Positions 7,570 to 17,936 of a DNA stretch of 64,000 nucleotides are shown piece after piece. Source of the DNA: Phocaeicola vulgatus ATCC 8482 (GTDB lineage Bacteria; Bacteroidota; Bacteroidia; Bacteroidales; Bacteroidaceae); NCBI RefSeq assembly GCF_000012825.1, contig NC_009614.1, positions 1,798,001 to 1,862,000 of the forward strand, written 5' to 3'. The notes below the pieces were generated by a model. That model had not been told where the DNA came from and made no database searches. It saw only the letters and a list, made by a program, of their open reading frames with translations. Within the stretch, counting starts at the first letter, position 1. Each line of letters starts with the position of its first letter. The position numbers and the translations under genes were made by a program.

Positions 7570-10500
7570 ATGACGATTAGACTGAACAAAGTAACAAGAG
7601 ATTTAAATGTAGGAATAACGACGGTAGTTGAATTCTTGCAGAAGAAGGGCTATACCATTGAGGCTAGTCCTAATGCGAAAATTACCGAAGAACAATATGC
7701 TGTACTTGTGAAAGAGTTCAGCACAGATAAAAATTTAAAAATAGAGTCTGAAAAATTTAGTCAGGAAAGACAGAACAAGGACCGCAACAAAGCTTCTATC
7801 TCTATCGAAGGTTTTGAATCTAAGAAAGAGAAAGAAGAGGTGGTGAAAACTGTTATTCCTGAAGAGGCACGCCCCAAACTGAAGCAAGTGGGTAAAATAG
7901 ATCTGGACAATTTGAACAAGAAAACTGCGCCAAAGGTTGTAGAACCAGCTGCGAAAGTTATTGAACAAACTCCGAAAGCAGAACCCGTGGTGGAAAAGGT
8001 GGTTGAGAGGAAGGAAACTCCCCAACCCGAGAAGGAAACGCCGAAGCCTGTGGTGGTAGAGGAAAAGAAACCGGAACCTGCTCCTCAACCTGCTCCTGCT
8101 CCAGTTCTGGAAGAGAAGAAAGAGCCTAAAATTGAAAAGACGGAAGAAAAGACACCCCAGGTGAAAGAGATGGAAAAAGAAACACCCGAAGCAGCACCCG
8201 TTCAGGAAAAAGAAGAAGACGATGTATTTAAAATTCGTCCTACTGAATTTAAATCGAAAATTAATGTAGTAGGTCAGATTGATCTGGCTGCATTGAATCA
8301 GTCTACCCGTCCGAAAAAGAAATCGAAGGAAGAAAAACGGAAAGAGAGAGAAGAGAAAGATAAGCAGCGTCAGGAACAGCGTAAACTGATGAAGGATGCT
8401 ATTATCAAAGAAATCCGTAAGGGAGACGATAAGATTTCTAAAAACTCGGTTAACGATGATGCCGCAAAGAAGAAAAAACGCAATAGAATAAATAAGGAAC
8501 GTGTGGATATAAATGCTGCCGGTACAACAAATGCTGGAGGAGCATCTAATAATAACCAACGTAACGATAACGCTAACAGACCGAATAGGAACAATAACTC
8601 CAAACCTAATGGCAATAACAATCAGGGTGGAGGCAAATTTAATAAAGACCGTTTCAAGAAACCTGTTGTAAAAGCGGAAGTTAGTGATGAAGATGTGGCA
8701 AAGCAGGTTAAGGAAACATTGGCACGTCTGACTAACAAGACTAAGAACAAGGCTGCCAAGTATCGTAAGGAGAAACGTGAAAATGTTCAGAACCGCCTGA
8801 TGGAACAGGAGGAGATGGAACAGGAAGATAGCAAAATATTGAAACTGACCGAGTTCGTTACTGCGAACGAATTGGCAAGTATGATGGATATTCCTGTTAC
8901 TCAGGTTATCGCTACTTGTATGAGTATCGGTATCATGGTCTCTATCAATCAGCGTCTGGATGCCGAGACAATCAACCTGGTAGCGGAAGAATTCGGATAC
9001 AAGACAGAATATGTAAGTGCTGAGGTAGCACAGGCTATTACAGAAGAGGAAGATAACGAAGAAGATTTGCAGCCGCGTGCTCCGATTGTGACAGTAATGG
9101 GACATGTTGACCATGGTAAGACTTCATTACTGGACTATATTCGTAAAGCAAATGTAATTGCCGGTGAGGCAGGTGGTATCACCCAGCATATCGGTGCTTA
9201 CAATGTGAAATTGGAAGACGGACGTCATATTACATTCTTGGATACTCCTGGTCACGAGGCATTTACCGCCATGCGTGCCCGTGGTGCGAAAGTGACGGAT
9301 ATTGCTATTATTATTGTAGCTGCCGATGATAATGTGATGCCGCAGACCAAAGAGGCGATTAATCATGCTATGGCTGCCGGTGTGCCTATCGTATTTGCTA
9401 TTAATAAGGTGGATAAGCCGCACGCCAATCCGGATAAGATTAAGGAAGAACTGGCTGCCATGAACTTCCTGGTGGAAGAGTGGGGTGGTAAGTATCAGTC
9501 GCAAGATATTTCGGCAAAGAAAGGTACAGGTGTACACGATTTGTTGGAAAAAGTATTGCTGGAAGCTGAAATGTTGGATTTGAAGGCTAATCCCGACCGC
9601 AAGGCAACCGGTTCTATCATTGAATCGTCGTTGGATAAGGGACGCGGTTATGTGGCTACTATGTTGGTGGCAAACGGTACGCTGAAAATGGGCGATATAG
9701 TCTTGGCTGGTACTAGTTATGGTAAGGTGAAAGCCATGTTTAATGAACGTAACCAGCGCATCAAGGAGGCCGGTCCTTCCGAACCGGTATTGATTCTGGG
9801 ACTGAACGGTGCTCCTGCGGCAGGTGATACTTTCCATGTGATTGATACGGAACAAGAGGCTCGTGACATTGCCAACAAGCGTGAACAGTTGCAGCGTGAG
9901 CAGGGCTTGCGTACTCAGAAACTGCTGACATTGGATGAAGTGGGCCGTCGTTTGGCTTTGGGTGATTTCCATGAGCTGAATGTGATTGTTAAAGGTGACG
10001 TGGACGGTTCTGTCGAAGCGTTGAGCGACTCATTGATAAAACTGTCTACAGAACAGGTACAGGTTAATGTGATCCACAAAGGTGTCGGTCAGATTTCCGA
10101 GTCGGATGTGACTTTGGCTGCTGCATCAGATGCTATTATTGTAGGTTTCCAGGTTCGTCCTTCAAGTTCTGCCGGCAAACTGGCTGAGCAGGAGGGTGTG
10201 GATATCCGCAAATATTCTGTTATCTATGATGCGATTGAAGAAGTGAAGGCTGCTATGGAAGGTATGCTGGCACCTACTTTGAAGGAACAGATTACTGCAA
10301 CCATCGAAGTGCGTGAAGTCTTCAATATTACCAAGGTCGGTTTGGTTGCCGGTGCTATGGTGAAGACAGGTAAGGTGAAACGTTCTGATAAGGCACGCTT
10401 GATTCGTGATGGTATTGTAGTCTTTACCGGTGCTATCAATGCTTTGAAGCGTTTCAAGGATGATGTGAAAGAAGTAGGTACTAACTTTGAATGTGGTATC

Positions 10501-10581
10501 AGTCTGACAAACTGTAACGATATCAAGGTCGGTGATATTATTGAAGCTTACGAAGAAGTAGAGGTTAAACAGACTTTGTAA
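7570..10581 (+). CDS. infB: Translation initiation factor IF-2
   Basis: 1003 residues. IF-2 is the GTPase that places initiator tRNA on the ribosome. An IF2N domain is at 1-53; a long Lys/Glu/Pro/Asn-rich linker follows (about 55-410, with PQPAPAPV and an Asn-rich tract near 320-360); a second IF2N domain is near 420-480. GTPase motifs are all present: G1 GHVDHGKT (about 514), G2 [10 protein letters not shown]3 DTPGHEAF, G4 NKVDK, G5 SAKKGTG, then the IF-2 C-domains ending VKQTL. The low-complexity linker produces long open frames on the opposite strand that are not genes. Third gene of the operon. Confidence 0.98.
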   Translation: MTIRLNKVTRDLNVGITTVVEFLQKKGYTIEASPNAKITEEQYAVLVKEFSTDKNLKIESEKFSQERQNKDRNKASISIEGFESKKEKEEVVKTVIPEEARPKLKQVGKIDLDNLNKKTAPKVVEPAAKVIEQTPKAEPVVEKVVERKETPQPEKETPKPVVVEEKKPEPAPQPAPAPVLEEKKEPKIEKTEEKTPQVKEMEKETPEAAPVQEKEEDDVFKIRPTEFKSKINVVGQIDLAALNQSTRPKKKSKEEKRKEREEKDKQRQEQRKLMKDAIIKEIRKGDDKISKNSVNDDAAKKKKRNRINKERVDINAAGTTNAGGASNNNQRNDNANRPNRNNNSKPNGNNNQGGGKFNKDRFKKPVVKAEVSDEDVAKQVKETLARLTNKTKNKAAKYRKEKRENVQNRLMEQEEMEQEDSKILKLTEFVTANELASMMDIPVTQVIATCMSIGIMVSINQRLDAETINLVAEEFGYKTEYVSAEVAQAITEEEDNEEDLQPRAPIVTVMGHVDHGKTSLLDYIRKANVIAGEAGGITQHIGAYNVKLEDGRHITFLDTPGHEAFTAMRARGAKVTDIAIIIVAADDNVMPQTKEAINHAMAAGVPIVFAINKVDKPHANPDKIKEELAAMNFLVEEWGGKYQSQDISAKKGTGVHDLLEKVLLEAEMLDLKANPDRKATGSIIESSLDKGRGYVATMLVANGTLKMGDIVLAGTSYGKVKAMFNERNQRIKEAGPSEPVLILGLNGAPAAGDTFHVIDTEQEARDIANKREQLQREQGLRTQKLLTLDEVGRRLALGDFHELNVIVKGDVDGSVEALSDSLIKLSTEQVQVNVIHKGVGQISESDVTLAAASDAIIVGFQVRPSSSAGKLAEQEGVDIRKYSVIYDAIEEVKAAMEGMLAPTLKEQITATIEVREVFNITKVGLVAGAMVKTGKVKRSDKARLIRDGIVVFTGAINALKRFKDDVKEVGTNFECGISLTNCNDIKVGDIIEAYEEVEVKQTL

Positions 10582-10610
10582 TACACTGAAGTCTGAGAAT
10601 ATAGATGGTA

Positions 10611-10693
10611 ATGTCATCCTGAGCATAGCGAAGGATCTGGCACCTCGCCCAGCGCGTGGGCTGGCAGATTCTTCGCTTTGTTCAGAATGGCAT
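10611..10693. repeat. REP-like imperfect palindrome between infB and cvpA
   Basis: Arms 10611-10642 and 10662-10693 match at 26 of 32 positions (several mismatches are G-U compatible) and enclose a second stem GCCCA-gcgcg-TGGGC (10647-10661). The arm carries GTCATCCTGAGC and GCGAAGGATCTG. Related hairpins are at 39004-39068 and 32741-32789. Confidence 0.75.
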
Positions 10694-10719
10694 TACTGCT
10701 TTTTGTAATAACGATAAAG

Positions 10720-11223
10720 ATGGCGACAATAGATATTATTATATTGGCTATGATTGGTGTGGGTGTCATTATGGGATTAATAAAAGGATTTGTGAAGCAG
10801 ATGGCGTCTATTGTAGGGTTGATAGCCGGATTGCTGATGGCTCGTGCCTTGTTTGGCATTGTTGCCGAAAGGTTGGCGCCGGTTCTAGGTACTTCGACGA
10901 CTGTAGCACAGGTCTTGGCTTTTATATTGATCTGGATAGCTGTACCTTTAGGTTTTGCGTTCGTCGCCTCTTTGTTGACAAAAGCATTGGATGCTGTGCA
11001 CCTGGGATGGCTGAACCGTTGGTTAGGCAGCGGATTGGGAGCATTGAAGTATATGATACTGATAGGGTTAGCTATTCATGTGATAGAATATATAGATCCG
11101 AACAATGAGATGATCAGTGCAACAAAAAAGAAGGAATCAGTGTTATATTATTCTATGAGGGACTTGTCCGGTATCTTTTTTCCGGTATTTAAGAATGTAA
11201 CAGAACAATTAATAGAAATATAA
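10720..11223 (+). CDS. CvpA-family membrane protein
   Basis: 167 residues from ATG at 10720 ([24 protein letters not shown]). The open frame extends to a TTG at 10678, but that part lies in the palindromic repeat, and the CvpA family begins at MATID-like sequence. Four hydrophobic segments are visible: about 3-24, 29-50, 66-90 and 105-125. The conserved GLIKGFVKQ segment follows TM1. CvpA was named for colicin V production; its molecular role is unsettled and it has been linked to envelope stress tolerance. sufB begins 7 bp after the stop, so it is probably co-transcribed with the suf genes. Confidence 0.85.
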   Translation: MATIDIIILAMIGVGVIMGLIKGFVKQMASIVGLIAGLLMARALFGIVAERLAPVLGTSTTVAQVLAFILIWIAVPLGFAFVASLLTKALDAVHLGWLNRWLGSGLGALKYMILIGLAIHVIEYIDPNNEMISATKKKESVLYYSMRDLSGIFFPVFKNVTEQLIEI

Positions 11224-11230
11224 GATAGAT

Positions 11231-12682
11231 ATGCAAGAAGAACCCAATAAATATGTGAAAGAACTGACGCAGGAGAAGTACAAATATGGCTTCACCACAG
11301 AAGTTCACACAGATATTATAGAAAGGGGATTGAATGAGGATGTTATCCGCTTGATTTCTGCAAAGAAGAACGAGCCGGAGTGGTTGCTGGAGTTTCGCCT
11401 GAAAGCATACCGCTACTGGTTGACCATGGAGATGCCTGCATGGGCACACCTCACTATCCCTGAAATAGATTATCAGGCTATATCCTATTATGCGGACCCT
11501 ACAAAGAAAAAAGAAGGACCGAAAAGTATGGATGAGGTAGATCCTGAGTTGATTAAAACTTTCAATAAATTAGGTATTCCTTTGGAGGAGCAAATGGCGT
11601 TGAGCGGTATGGCAGTAGATGCTGTCATGGACTCTGTATCCGTCAAGACTACATTTAAAGAAACCTTGTTGGAAAAAGGGATTATTTTTTGTTCGTTCAG
11701 TGAAGCGGTGCGTGAGCATCCCGATTTGGTGAAGAAATATCTGGGTTCGGTGGTCGGGCCGCGGGATAATTTCTTTGCAGCCTTGAACTCGGCAGTATTC
11801 AGTGACGGATCGTTTGTATATATTCCGAAAGGAGTGCGTTGTCCTATGGAACTCTCCACTTATTTCCGTATCAATGCAGCCAATACCGGTCAGTTTGAGC
11901 GTACACTGATTGTTGCGGATGATGATAGTTATGTTTCTTATCTGGAAGGATGTACGGCCCCTATGCGGGATGAGAACCAATTACATGCGGCCATAGTGGA
12001 GATTGTGGTGCACGACCGTGCGGAAGTGAAATATTCTACCGTACAGAACTGGTATCCGGGAGATGCCGAAGGCAAAGGAGGAGTATATAACTTTGTGACA
12101 AAACGCGGTCATTGCAAAGGAGTGGATAGCAAATTAAGCTGGACACAGGTGGAAACCGGATCGGCCATTACTTGGAAATATCCCAGTTGTATCCTGAGTG
12201 GAGATAATTCTACTGCTGAATTCTATTCGGTGGCAGTAACGAATAACTATCAGCAGGCTGATACGGGGACTAAAATGATTCATTTAGGCAGAAATACCCG
12301 TAGTACCATTGTTAGTAAAGGAATCAGTGCCGGAAAGAGCCAGAACTCTTATCGTGGTCTGGTACGTGTGGCTCAGAAAGCAGACAATGCCCGTAATTAC
12401 AGTCAGTGTGATTCTTTGTTGCTGGGGAGCCAGTGTGGTGCTCATACATTCCCATATATGGATATTCATAACGAGACAGCTGTGGTGGAACATGAGGCGA
12501 CAACCAGCAAGATCAGCGAAGACCAGTTGTTTTATTGCAATCAGCGCGGTATTCCTACAGAAGATGCTATTGGGTTGATTGTCAATGGATATGCAAAAGA
12601 AGTACTGAATAAACTTCCAATGGAGTTTGCGGTGGAGGCACAGAAACTGCTGGCTATTTCTCTAGAGGGAAGTGTAGGATAA
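11231..12682 (+). CDS. sufB: Fe-S cluster scaffold protein SufB
   Basis: 483 residues. SufB is the main scaffold of the SufBCD complex on which sulfur and iron are assembled into clusters in the cytoplasm. The sequence shows the family start ([36 protein letters not shown]), the conserved [22 protein letters not shown] and [10 protein letters not shown] segments, and the C-terminal [20 protein letters not shown] with GYAKEVL. Length matches the family (about 480-495). It is followed by sufC (27 bp), sufD and sufS on the same strand. No sufE, sufU or regulator sits in the cluster. Confidence 0.97.
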   Translation: MQEEPNKYVKELTQEKYKYGFTTEVHTDIIERGLNEDVIRLISAKKNEPEWLLEFRLKAYRYWLTMEMPAWAHLTIPEIDYQAISYYADPTKKKEGPKSMDEVDPELIKTFNKLGIPLEEQMALSGMAVDAVMDSVSVKTTFKETLLEKGIIFCSFSEAVREHPDLVKKYLGSVVGPRDNFFAALNSAVFSDGSFVYIPKGVRCPMELSTYFRINAANTGQFERTLIVADDDSYVSYLEGCTAPMRDENQLHAAIVEIVVHDRAEVKYSTVQNWYPGDAEGKGGVYNFVTKRGHCKGVDSKLSWTQVETGSAITWKYPSCILSGDNSTAEFYSVAVTNNYQQADTGTKMIHLGRNTRSTIVSKGISAGKSQNSYRGLVRVAQKADNARNYSQCDSLLLGSQCGAHTFPYMDIHNETAVVEHEATTSKISEDQLFYCNQRGIPTEDAIGLIVNGYAKEVLNKLPMEFAVEAQKLLAISLEGSVG

Positions 12683-12709
12683 ATGAAGAACTAAGAATTT
12701 AATAGAATT

Positions 12710-13462
12710 ATGTTAGAGATAAAAGACTTACATGCCAGTGTCAATGGCAAAGAAATATTGAAAGGTATTAATCTAAGCATAAAGAAAGGTGAAGTTCATG
12801 CTATTATGGGACCCAACGGTTCCGGAAAGAGTACCCTTTCGTCTGTGTTGGTAGGCAATCCGGCTTTTGAGGTAACGAAAGGTTCGGTGACTTTTGAAGG
12901 AAAAGATTTGTTGGCTTTGAGTCCTGAGGATCGCAGTCATGAAGGTCTGTTTTTGTCTTTCCAATATCCGGTGGAGATTCCCGGAGTCAGTATGGTGAAC
13001 TTTATGCGTGCGGCGGTAAACGAGCAGCGTAAATATAAAGGCCTCCCTGCATTGACAGCCAGTGAGTTCTTGAAGCTGATGCGCGAGAAGCGGGCTGTGG
13101 TGGAATTGGATAATAAATTGGCAAACCGTTCGGTAAACGAGGGATTCAGCGGTGGTGAGAAGAAGCGCAATGAGATCTTCCAGATGGCTATGCTGGAACC
13201 TAAGTTGAGCATTTTGGATGAAACGGATTCCGGTCTTGATATTGATGCGTTGCGTATTGTAGCCGAGGGTGTGAACAAACTGAAGACTCCCGAAACAAGT
13301 TGTATCGTCATTACGCACTATCAACGGTTGCTGGATTATATCAAACCCGATATTGTACATGTATTGTATAAAGGACGTATTGTGAAGACTGCGGGTCCTG
13401 AATTGGCTTTGGAACTGGAAGAGCGTGGTTACGACTGGATAAAAGCCGAGTTGGGAGAATAA
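12710..13462 (+). CDS. sufC: Fe-S assembly ATPase SufC
   Basis: 250 residues, normal length. SufC is the ABC-type ATPase that drives conformational change in SufBCD; it is soluble and not a transporter. Walker A is GPNGSGKST (about 35-43), the signature is [10 protein letters not shown] (about 146), and Walker B is [12 protein letters not shown] (about 165), with the SufC-typical ETDSGLDID wording, and the switch His in [11 protein letters not shown]. The spacing to sufB is 27 bp and to sufD 29 bp. Confidence 0.97.
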   Translation: MLEIKDLHASVNGKEILKGINLSIKKGEVHAIMGPNGSGKSTLSSVLVGNPAFEVTKGSVTFEGKDLLALSPEDRSHEGLFLSFQYPVEIPGVSMVNFMRAAVNEQRKYKGLPALTASEFLKLMREKRAVVELDNKLANRSVNEGFSGGEKKRNEIFQMAMLEPKLSILDETDSGLDIDALRIVAEGVNKLKTPETSCIVITHYQRLLDYIKPDIVHVLYKGRIVKTAGPELALELEERGYDWIKAELGE

Positions 13463-13491
13463 TAATTTGATGCCTAAAGAAGAAAGTGATT

Positions 13492-14835
13492 ATGAGAGCA
13501 GAACAACAATATATTGATCTCTTTTCTCAATGTGAGGCGATGATTTGCCGGCATAGTGCCGAGGTGCTGAACGCTCCCCGTGCGCAAGCTTTCGCAGATT
13601 TCGAAAAATTAGGTTTCCCTACCCGCAAACAGGAGAAGTATAAATATACGGATGTGAGCAAGTTGTTCGAGCCGGATTATGGTTTGAATTTGAACAGACT
13701 CGACATTCCGGTGAATCCGTATGAAGTGTTCAAGTGCGATGTACCTAATATGAGTACCGCTCTTTATTTTGTAGTAAACGATGCTTTTTATCGTAAGGCT
13801 TTGCCGAAGGCACAATTGCCGGAAGGAGTGTTGCTTGGCAGCTTGAAAGAGCTGTCTGAACAATATCCGGCTTTGGTCAAGCAGTATTATGGCAAGTTGG
13901 CAGATACTTCCAAGGATGGTGTGACCGCCTTCAATACTACTTTTGCCCAGGATGGCTTTATGCTGTATGTGCCGAAAGGCGTGGTGGTGGACAAACCCAT
14001 TCAACTGGTGAACATATTGCGTGCTGATGTTAATTTTATGGTGAACCGCCGTGTGCTGGTTGTGCTGGAAGAAGGTGCGCAGGCTCGTCTGTTGATTTGT
14101 GATCATGCCATGGATAATGTAAATTTCCTTTCTACTCAGGTTATTGAGGTCTTTGCAAAAGAAAATGCTACTTTCGATCTTTATGAACTGGAAGAAACCC
14201 ATACCAGCACAGTGCGTTTCAGTAACCTCTATGTGAACCAGGAGGCAGACAGTAATGTGCTTTTGAATGGTATGACTTTGCATAACGGTACTACGCGTAA
14301 TACAACTGAAGTAACTTTGGCCGGACGTGGAGCTGAGATCAATTTGTGTGGTATGGTCATTGCCGATAAGAATGAACAGGTGGACAATCATACTTTCATT
14401 GACCACAAGGTTGCTGATTGCACTAGTAATGAGCTGTTTAAATATGTATTGGATGATCAGGCGACAGGTGCGTTTGCCGGAAAAGTATTGGTACGTGAAG
14501 GAGCACAACATACTAATTCCCAACAAACCAACCGCAACCTCTGTGCTACTCGTGATGCCCATATGTACACTCAGCCGCAACTGGAAATTTATGCGGATGA
14601 CGTAAAGTGCTCTCACGGAGCTACTGTCGGTCAGCTGGATGAAAATGCGTTGTTCTATATGCAACAGCGTGGTATCAGTCTGAAGGAAGCACGTTTATTG
14701 CTTATGTTTGCTTTTGTCAATGAAGTAATAGATACGATCCGCCTGGATGCATTGAAAGACCGTTTGCATCTGTTGGTGGAAAAACGTTTCCGTGGTGAGT
14801 TGAATAAATGTCAGGGATGTGCGATATGTAAATAA
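13492..14835 (+). CDS. sufD: Fe-S cluster assembly protein SufD
   Basis: 447 residues from ATG at 13492 (MRAEQQYIDLF); an in-frame GTG at 13486 would add two residues and is less likely. SufD pairs with SufB to form the scaffold heterodimer and is needed for iron entry in E. coli. The core is a beta-helix domain with the family end CSHGATVGQLDENALFYMQQRGISLKEARLLLMFAF. The N-terminal part includes PTRKQEKYKYTDVSKLF, the usual SufD N-terminal helix region. The C-terminus ends with CQGCAICK, a small Cys cluster typical of Bacteroidetes SufD. sufS starts 6 bp later. Confidence 0.95.
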   Translation: MRAEQQYIDLFSQCEAMICRHSAEVLNAPRAQAFADFEKLGFPTRKQEKYKYTDVSKLFEPDYGLNLNRLDIPVNPYEVFKCDVPNMSTALYFVVNDAFYRKALPKAQLPEGVLLGSLKELSEQYPALVKQYYGKLADTSKDGVTAFNTTFAQDGFMLYVPKGVVVDKPIQLVNILRADVNFMVNRRVLVVLEEGAQARLLICDHAMDNVNFLSTQVIEVFAKENATFDLYELEETHTSTVRFSNLYVNQEADSNVLLNGMTLHNGTTRNTTEVTLAGRGAEINLCGMVIADKNEQVDNHTFIDHKVADCTSNELFKYVLDDQATGAFAGKVLVREGAQHTNSQQTNRNLCATRDAHMYTQPQLEIYADDVKCSHGATVGQLDENALFYMQQRGISLKEARLLLMFAFVNEVIDTIRLDALKDRLHLLVEKRFRGELNKCQGCAICK

Positions 14836-14841
14836 GACGCC

Positions 14842-16056
14842 ATGTACGATATACAAAAAATAAGAGAAGATTTTCCGATATTAGATCGGGAGGTGTATGG
14901 AAAGCCGCTTATTTATCTGGATAATGGGGCTACCACTCAGAAACCGCGCCAAGTGGTTGAAGCCATAACCGATGAATATTATTCGGTCAATGCCAATGTG
15001 CATCGTGGTGTGCATTTCCTGTCTCAGCAGGCTACCGAGTTGCATGAAGCTTCTCGTGAGACTGTACGTCGTTTTATCAATGCACGCAGTAGCAATGAAA
15101 TCGTGTTTACACGGGGCACGACGGAGAGTATCAACCTGTTGGCTTCTTCTTTTGCCGACAGTCAGATGAAGGAAGGTGATGAAGTGATTGTTTCTGTCAT
15201 GGAGCATCACAGCAATATTGTACCTTGGCAGTTACAGGCTGCGCGTAAAGGAATCGTGCTGAAAGTGATTCCCATGAATGACAGGGGAGAACTGTTGTTG
15301 GATGAATATGAGAAACTCTTTTCGGAACGGACCAAGCTGGTGAGTTTCGCTCATGTAAGTAATGTGTTGGGCACTGTCAATCCGGCGAAAGAGATGATTG
15401 CGACTGCCCATGCACACGGTGTTCCCGTTTTGATTGACGGGGCGCAGAGTGTTCCTCACATGAAAGTGGATGTTCAGGATTTGGATGCCGACTTTTTTGC
15501 TTTCAGCGGACATAAGATATATGGTCCTACCGGTGTGGGGGTGCTTTATGGAAAGGAAGAGTGGCTGGATAAGCTTCCACCTTACCAGGGGGGAGGCGAG
15601 ATGATACAAAGTGTCAGCTTCGAGAAAACGACTTTTAATGAATTGCCGTTTAAGTTTGAAGCGGGAACTCCCGATTATATCGGCACTACCGCCTTGGCAA
15701 AAGCGTTGGATTATGTATCTGCCATTGGTATGGAGAACATTGCCGCCCATGAGCATGAACTGACCCTATATGCCATGCAGCGTCTGAAAGAAATAAACGG
15801 AATGCGTATCTTCGGAGAGGCTGAGCATAAGAGCAGTGTCATTTCTTTCTTGGTAGGAAATATTCATCATTTGGATATGGGTACGTTGCTTGACCGTCTG
15901 GGCATTGCCGTACGTACCGGGCATCATTGTGCTCAGCCTTTGATGATTCGTATGGGGATTGAAGGAACCGTGCGTGCTTCTTTCGGTTTGTATAATACCA
16001 AGGAGGAGATAGATATGCTGGCTGCCGGCATTGAGCGCGTCAGCAGGATGTTTTGA
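14842..16056 (+). CDS. sufS: Cysteine desulfurase SufS
   Basis: 404 residues. SufS is a PLP enzyme that converts cysteine to alanine and passes the sulfur as a persulfide to the Suf scaffold. The PLP-binding lysine is K225 in FSGHKIYGPTG; the persulfide cysteine is C363 in RTGHHCAQP; the N-terminal YLDNGATTQKP and EHHSNIVPWQ segments are typical of group II (SufS/CsdA) enzymes. Length matches the family. It is the last gene of the suf run, with a terminator at 16079-16114. Confidence 0.97.
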   Translation: MYDIQKIREDFPILDREVYGKPLIYLDNGATTQKPRQVVEAITDEYYSVNANVHRGVHFLSQQATELHEASRETVRRFINARSSNEIVFTRGTTESINLLASSFADSQMKEGDEVIVSVMEHHSNIVPWQLQAARKGIVLKVIPMNDRGELLLDEYEKLFSERTKLVSFAHVSNVLGTVNPAKEMIATAHAHGVPVLIDGAQSVPHMKVDVQDLDADFFAFSGHKIYGPTGVGVLYGKEEWLDKLPPYQGGGEMIQSVSFEKTTFNELPFKFEAGTPDYIGTTALAKALDYVSAIGMENIAAHEHELTLYAMQRLKEINGMRIFGEAEHKSSVISFLVGNIHHLDMGTLLDRLGIAVRTGHHCAQPLMIRMGIEGTVRASFGLYNTKEEIDMLAAGIERVSRMF

Positions 16057-16078
16057 TTTCTCCAAACGAAATAAGTCG

Positions 16079-16114
16079 GAGGTGTGTCGTAATGCACGAT
16101 GCACCTCTTTTTTT
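16079..16114 (+). terminator. Terminator after sufS
   Basis: GAGGTGTGTCGT (16079-16090) pairs with ACGATGCACCTC (16096-16107) at 10 of 12 positions, followed by seven T. Confidence 0.8.
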
Positions 16115-16145
16115 GTTCATCACTATACAAATCTGTTCACTTTCT

Positions 16146-17801
16146 TTAAGCTGCGATCTTTTGAAGATTTCTTTGATTTATGTGTTCCCAGCATCTAAAA
16201 ACAGCAGTTGTAAGCTCATAAAACAGTCTAATCAGCCAGTTCATACCCTTTTTTGTCAGTTTTGCACACATCTTTTTTATATTGAAGGCAATGGCTAGGA
16301 AGGCAAAGTCCATGAAGACCTTGTCCTTTCCAAAATGTCGGAAACGTTTGTAGTTCATATTGTTTTTAATTTGTCCGAACACGGCTTCCGGTTCTATGCA
16401 TCTCTGCCCTCTGTGTTTCAGTCCTTTCTCAGAGCAGAGCAGTTCTTTGGCTCTCCGCTTGTATTGTCTAAGCCTATGATTCAGTTCTATCGTCCTGTTT
16501 CCTTTTGCTTTAAAACAGCGGCATCGCAGGGGACAGCCTTCACACCTGACAGCTCTGTACCGTGCATTTTCGTTGACATATCCGGATGCGGTTTTCACAT
16601 TCCTGGTGCCTATCCTCCGCATCCTTTGCCCCATAGGGCAGATGCAGAAGTCATGTTCTTCATTGTAGTAGAAGTTTTCGGCCTTGAACGGGTCCGGTTT
16701 GAATCTCGGCCGCTGCTCCATGTGGAAGTAGTTGTACTTTACGTAGGCTTCCATGCCGTTTTCGGACATGAAGCGGTAATTCTCTTCGGAGCCATAGCCG
16801 GAATCAGCAACCACCGTATGGGCCATCCGGTCATACCTGTTTGAAAAAGATTGCAGGAAAGGAATCAGGGTCAGTGTATCCGTAGGGTTCGGGAAGAGTG
16901 CAAAATCGGTGATGAACTGATTTTCGGTGCCGATTTGAAGGTTGTAACCGGGCTTCGTCTGTCCGTTGCGCATGGCATCCTCCTTCATTCTCATGAAAGT
17001 AGCGTCATTGTCCGTTTTGGAATAGGAATTCCTGTCCTGCAGCGTGTCCAGACGGTTGTCGTATTCCTGTAGCTTGTCCCTGTGCTCTTCCAACTCCTTC
17101 AGCTGTTTGCGTTTCTTTTTCAACGCAGTCTTTTCCTCTTTCGTGGAGGGTTCAGGAACCTGTTCGAGTGCTTGACGCAATTCTCCTGCCATTTCAGTCA
17201 GCATGGCCGGAGTGAACTCAATCTCCTCATTGCTTTCCGATGAGTTCTCCTGGGCGATGACATTGTCTATCTGCCCTAGCAGGATATGTATTTTCTTCAT
17301 CAGGCGTTCACGGTTCCGCTCAACCGTTTTCCGCCAGACGAAAGTATACTTATTGGCTTTGGACTCAATCTTTGTCCCGTCAATGTATTCCACATTCAAG
17401 CTGATGAAGCCTTTGGAAGAGAGAAGGAGTACGGTTTGGGTAAACACCTCGTTGATTTCATTCTTCACCCGGTTGCGGAAACGGTTGATGGTGATGAAAT
17501 CCGGTTTCTCATATCCGGCCAGCCAGATATAATGGATGTCACGGTGAAGGAGCTTTTCAATTTTCCGGCAGGAGTAGATGTTGTTCATATAGGCATACAG
17601 AATGACCTTGAGCATCATCCTGGGGTGGTAAGGGCTGCGCCCGCATTCCTTATACAGCTTTCTGAAACTTTCAAGATTCAAGCCCTCAACCAGGGCGTCA
17701 ACCATGCGCACCGGATCGTTTTCTGCAATATCCTCATCAATTCTTTGAGGAAAAAGAACGGTTTGGTTGGGATTGTAAGAACGAAAATGTATCTTTGTCA
17801 T
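16146..17801 (-). CDS. IS1182-family transposase
   Basis: 551 residues from the ATG complement at 17799-17801 (MTKIHFRSYNPNQTVLFPQRID); the frame is open further upstream but that part lies in the hairpin region. The N-terminal DUF772-like domain (about 1-110, PYHPRMMLKVILYAYMNNIYS) is followed by a DDE nuclease domain: first Asp in EYIDGTKIESKANKYTF, second in VVADSGYGSEENYRFM, and Glu in CIEPEAVFGQIKNN. A Cys cluster (CEGCPLRCRC) lies between the last two, as in this family. A coiled-coil insertion is present near 175-270. No frameshift or stop was seen. Confidence 0.93.
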   Translation of the reverse strand: MTKIHFRSYNPNQTVLFPQRIDEDIAENDPVRMVDALVEGLNLESFRKLYKECGRSPYHPRMMLKVILYAYMNNIYSCRKIEKLLHRDIHYIWLAGYEKPDFITINRFRNRVKNEINEVFTQTVLLLSSKGFISLNVEYIDGTKIESKANKYTFVWRKTVERNRERLMKKIHILLGQIDNVIAQENSSESNEEIEFTPAMLTEMAGELRQALEQVPEPSTKEEKTALKKKRKQLKELEEHRDKLQEYDNRLDTLQDRNSYSKTDNDATFMRMKEDAMRNGQTKPGYNLQIGTENQFITDFALFPNPTDTLTLIPFLQSFSNRYDRMAHTVVADSGYGSEENYRFMSENGMEAYVKYNYFHMEQRPRFKPDPFKAENFYYNEEHDFCICPMGQRMRRIGTRNVKTASGYVNENARYRAVRCEGCPLRCRCFKAKGNRTIELNHRLRQYKRRAKELLCSEKGLKHRGQRCIEPEAVFGQIKNNMNYKRFRHFGKDKVFMDFAFLAIAFNIKKMCAKLTKKGMNWLIRLFYELTTAVFRCWEHINQRNLQKIAA

Positions 17802-17811
17802 AGTGAAATTC

Positions 17812-17846
17812 TTATTACCTAAAGATACAAAATCTTTAGGTAATAA
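17812..17846. repeat. Perfect inverted repeat in the transposase leader
   Basis: TTATTACCTAAAGAT (17812-17826), spacer ACAAA, ATCTTTAGGTAATAA (17832-17846): 15 of 15 pairs. It lies 10 bp upstream of the transposase start on the minus strand. Confidence 0.85.
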
Positions 17847-17878
17847 CAAAGCCCCAGCTTGTGAAAGTCGGGGCTTTG
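17847..17878. repeat. Second hairpin in the transposase leader
   Basis: CAAAGCCCCAGCTT and AAGTCGGGGCTTTG pair at 12 of 14 positions around a 4-nt loop (GTGA). It directly abuts the previous inverted repeat. Confidence 0.75.
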
Positions 17879-17890
17879 TGCGTAAAAAAC

Positions 17891-17924
17891 AGAAGGTGTG
17901 CATTTTGACACACCTTCTTTTTTT
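17891..17924. terminator. Bidirectional terminator-like hairpin at the IS boundary
   Basis: AGAAGGTGTG (17891-17900), 8-nt loop, CACACCTTCT (17909-17918), followed by T on the + strand; on the minus strand the stem is followed by GTTTTTTACG. It could stop transcription from either side. Confidence 0.7.
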
Positions 17925-17936
17925 GTATAACAAGAA

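Larger units (their letters stand above)
16115..17925 (-). mobile_element. IS1182-type insertion sequence (ends approximate)
   Basis: One transposase gene fills the element. I could not identify convincing terminal inverted repeats or a target duplication, so the limits given are the outer bounds between the sufS terminator and the hairpin at 17891-17924. Both flanking hairpins end in a T run followed by TTGT-like sequence, which makes the borders hard to place by eye. The transposase is intact, so the element may still be active. Confidence 0.6.

Noticed and set aside
7735-9114. 459-codon open frame on the minus strand inside infB
   Set aside because: It is the opposite strand of the low-complexity Lys/Glu/Pro linker; the translation is Phe/Leu/Arg-rich nonsense and has no start context or family resemblance.
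9127-10626. Long minus-strand frames opposite the infB G-domain and C-terminus
   Set aside because: Antisense shadows of a conserved gene; no domain is visible.
10678-10719. Upstream TTG start for cvpA
   Set aside because: This part lies in the REP-like palindrome and the CvpA family begins at MATID, 14 codons later.
13450-13491. GTG start for sufD at 13486
   Set aside because: It adds only MI before an ATG with better context.
16115-16145. Left terminal inverted repeat of the IS
   Set aside because: TATACAAA-like matches with the right flank are too short to define an end.
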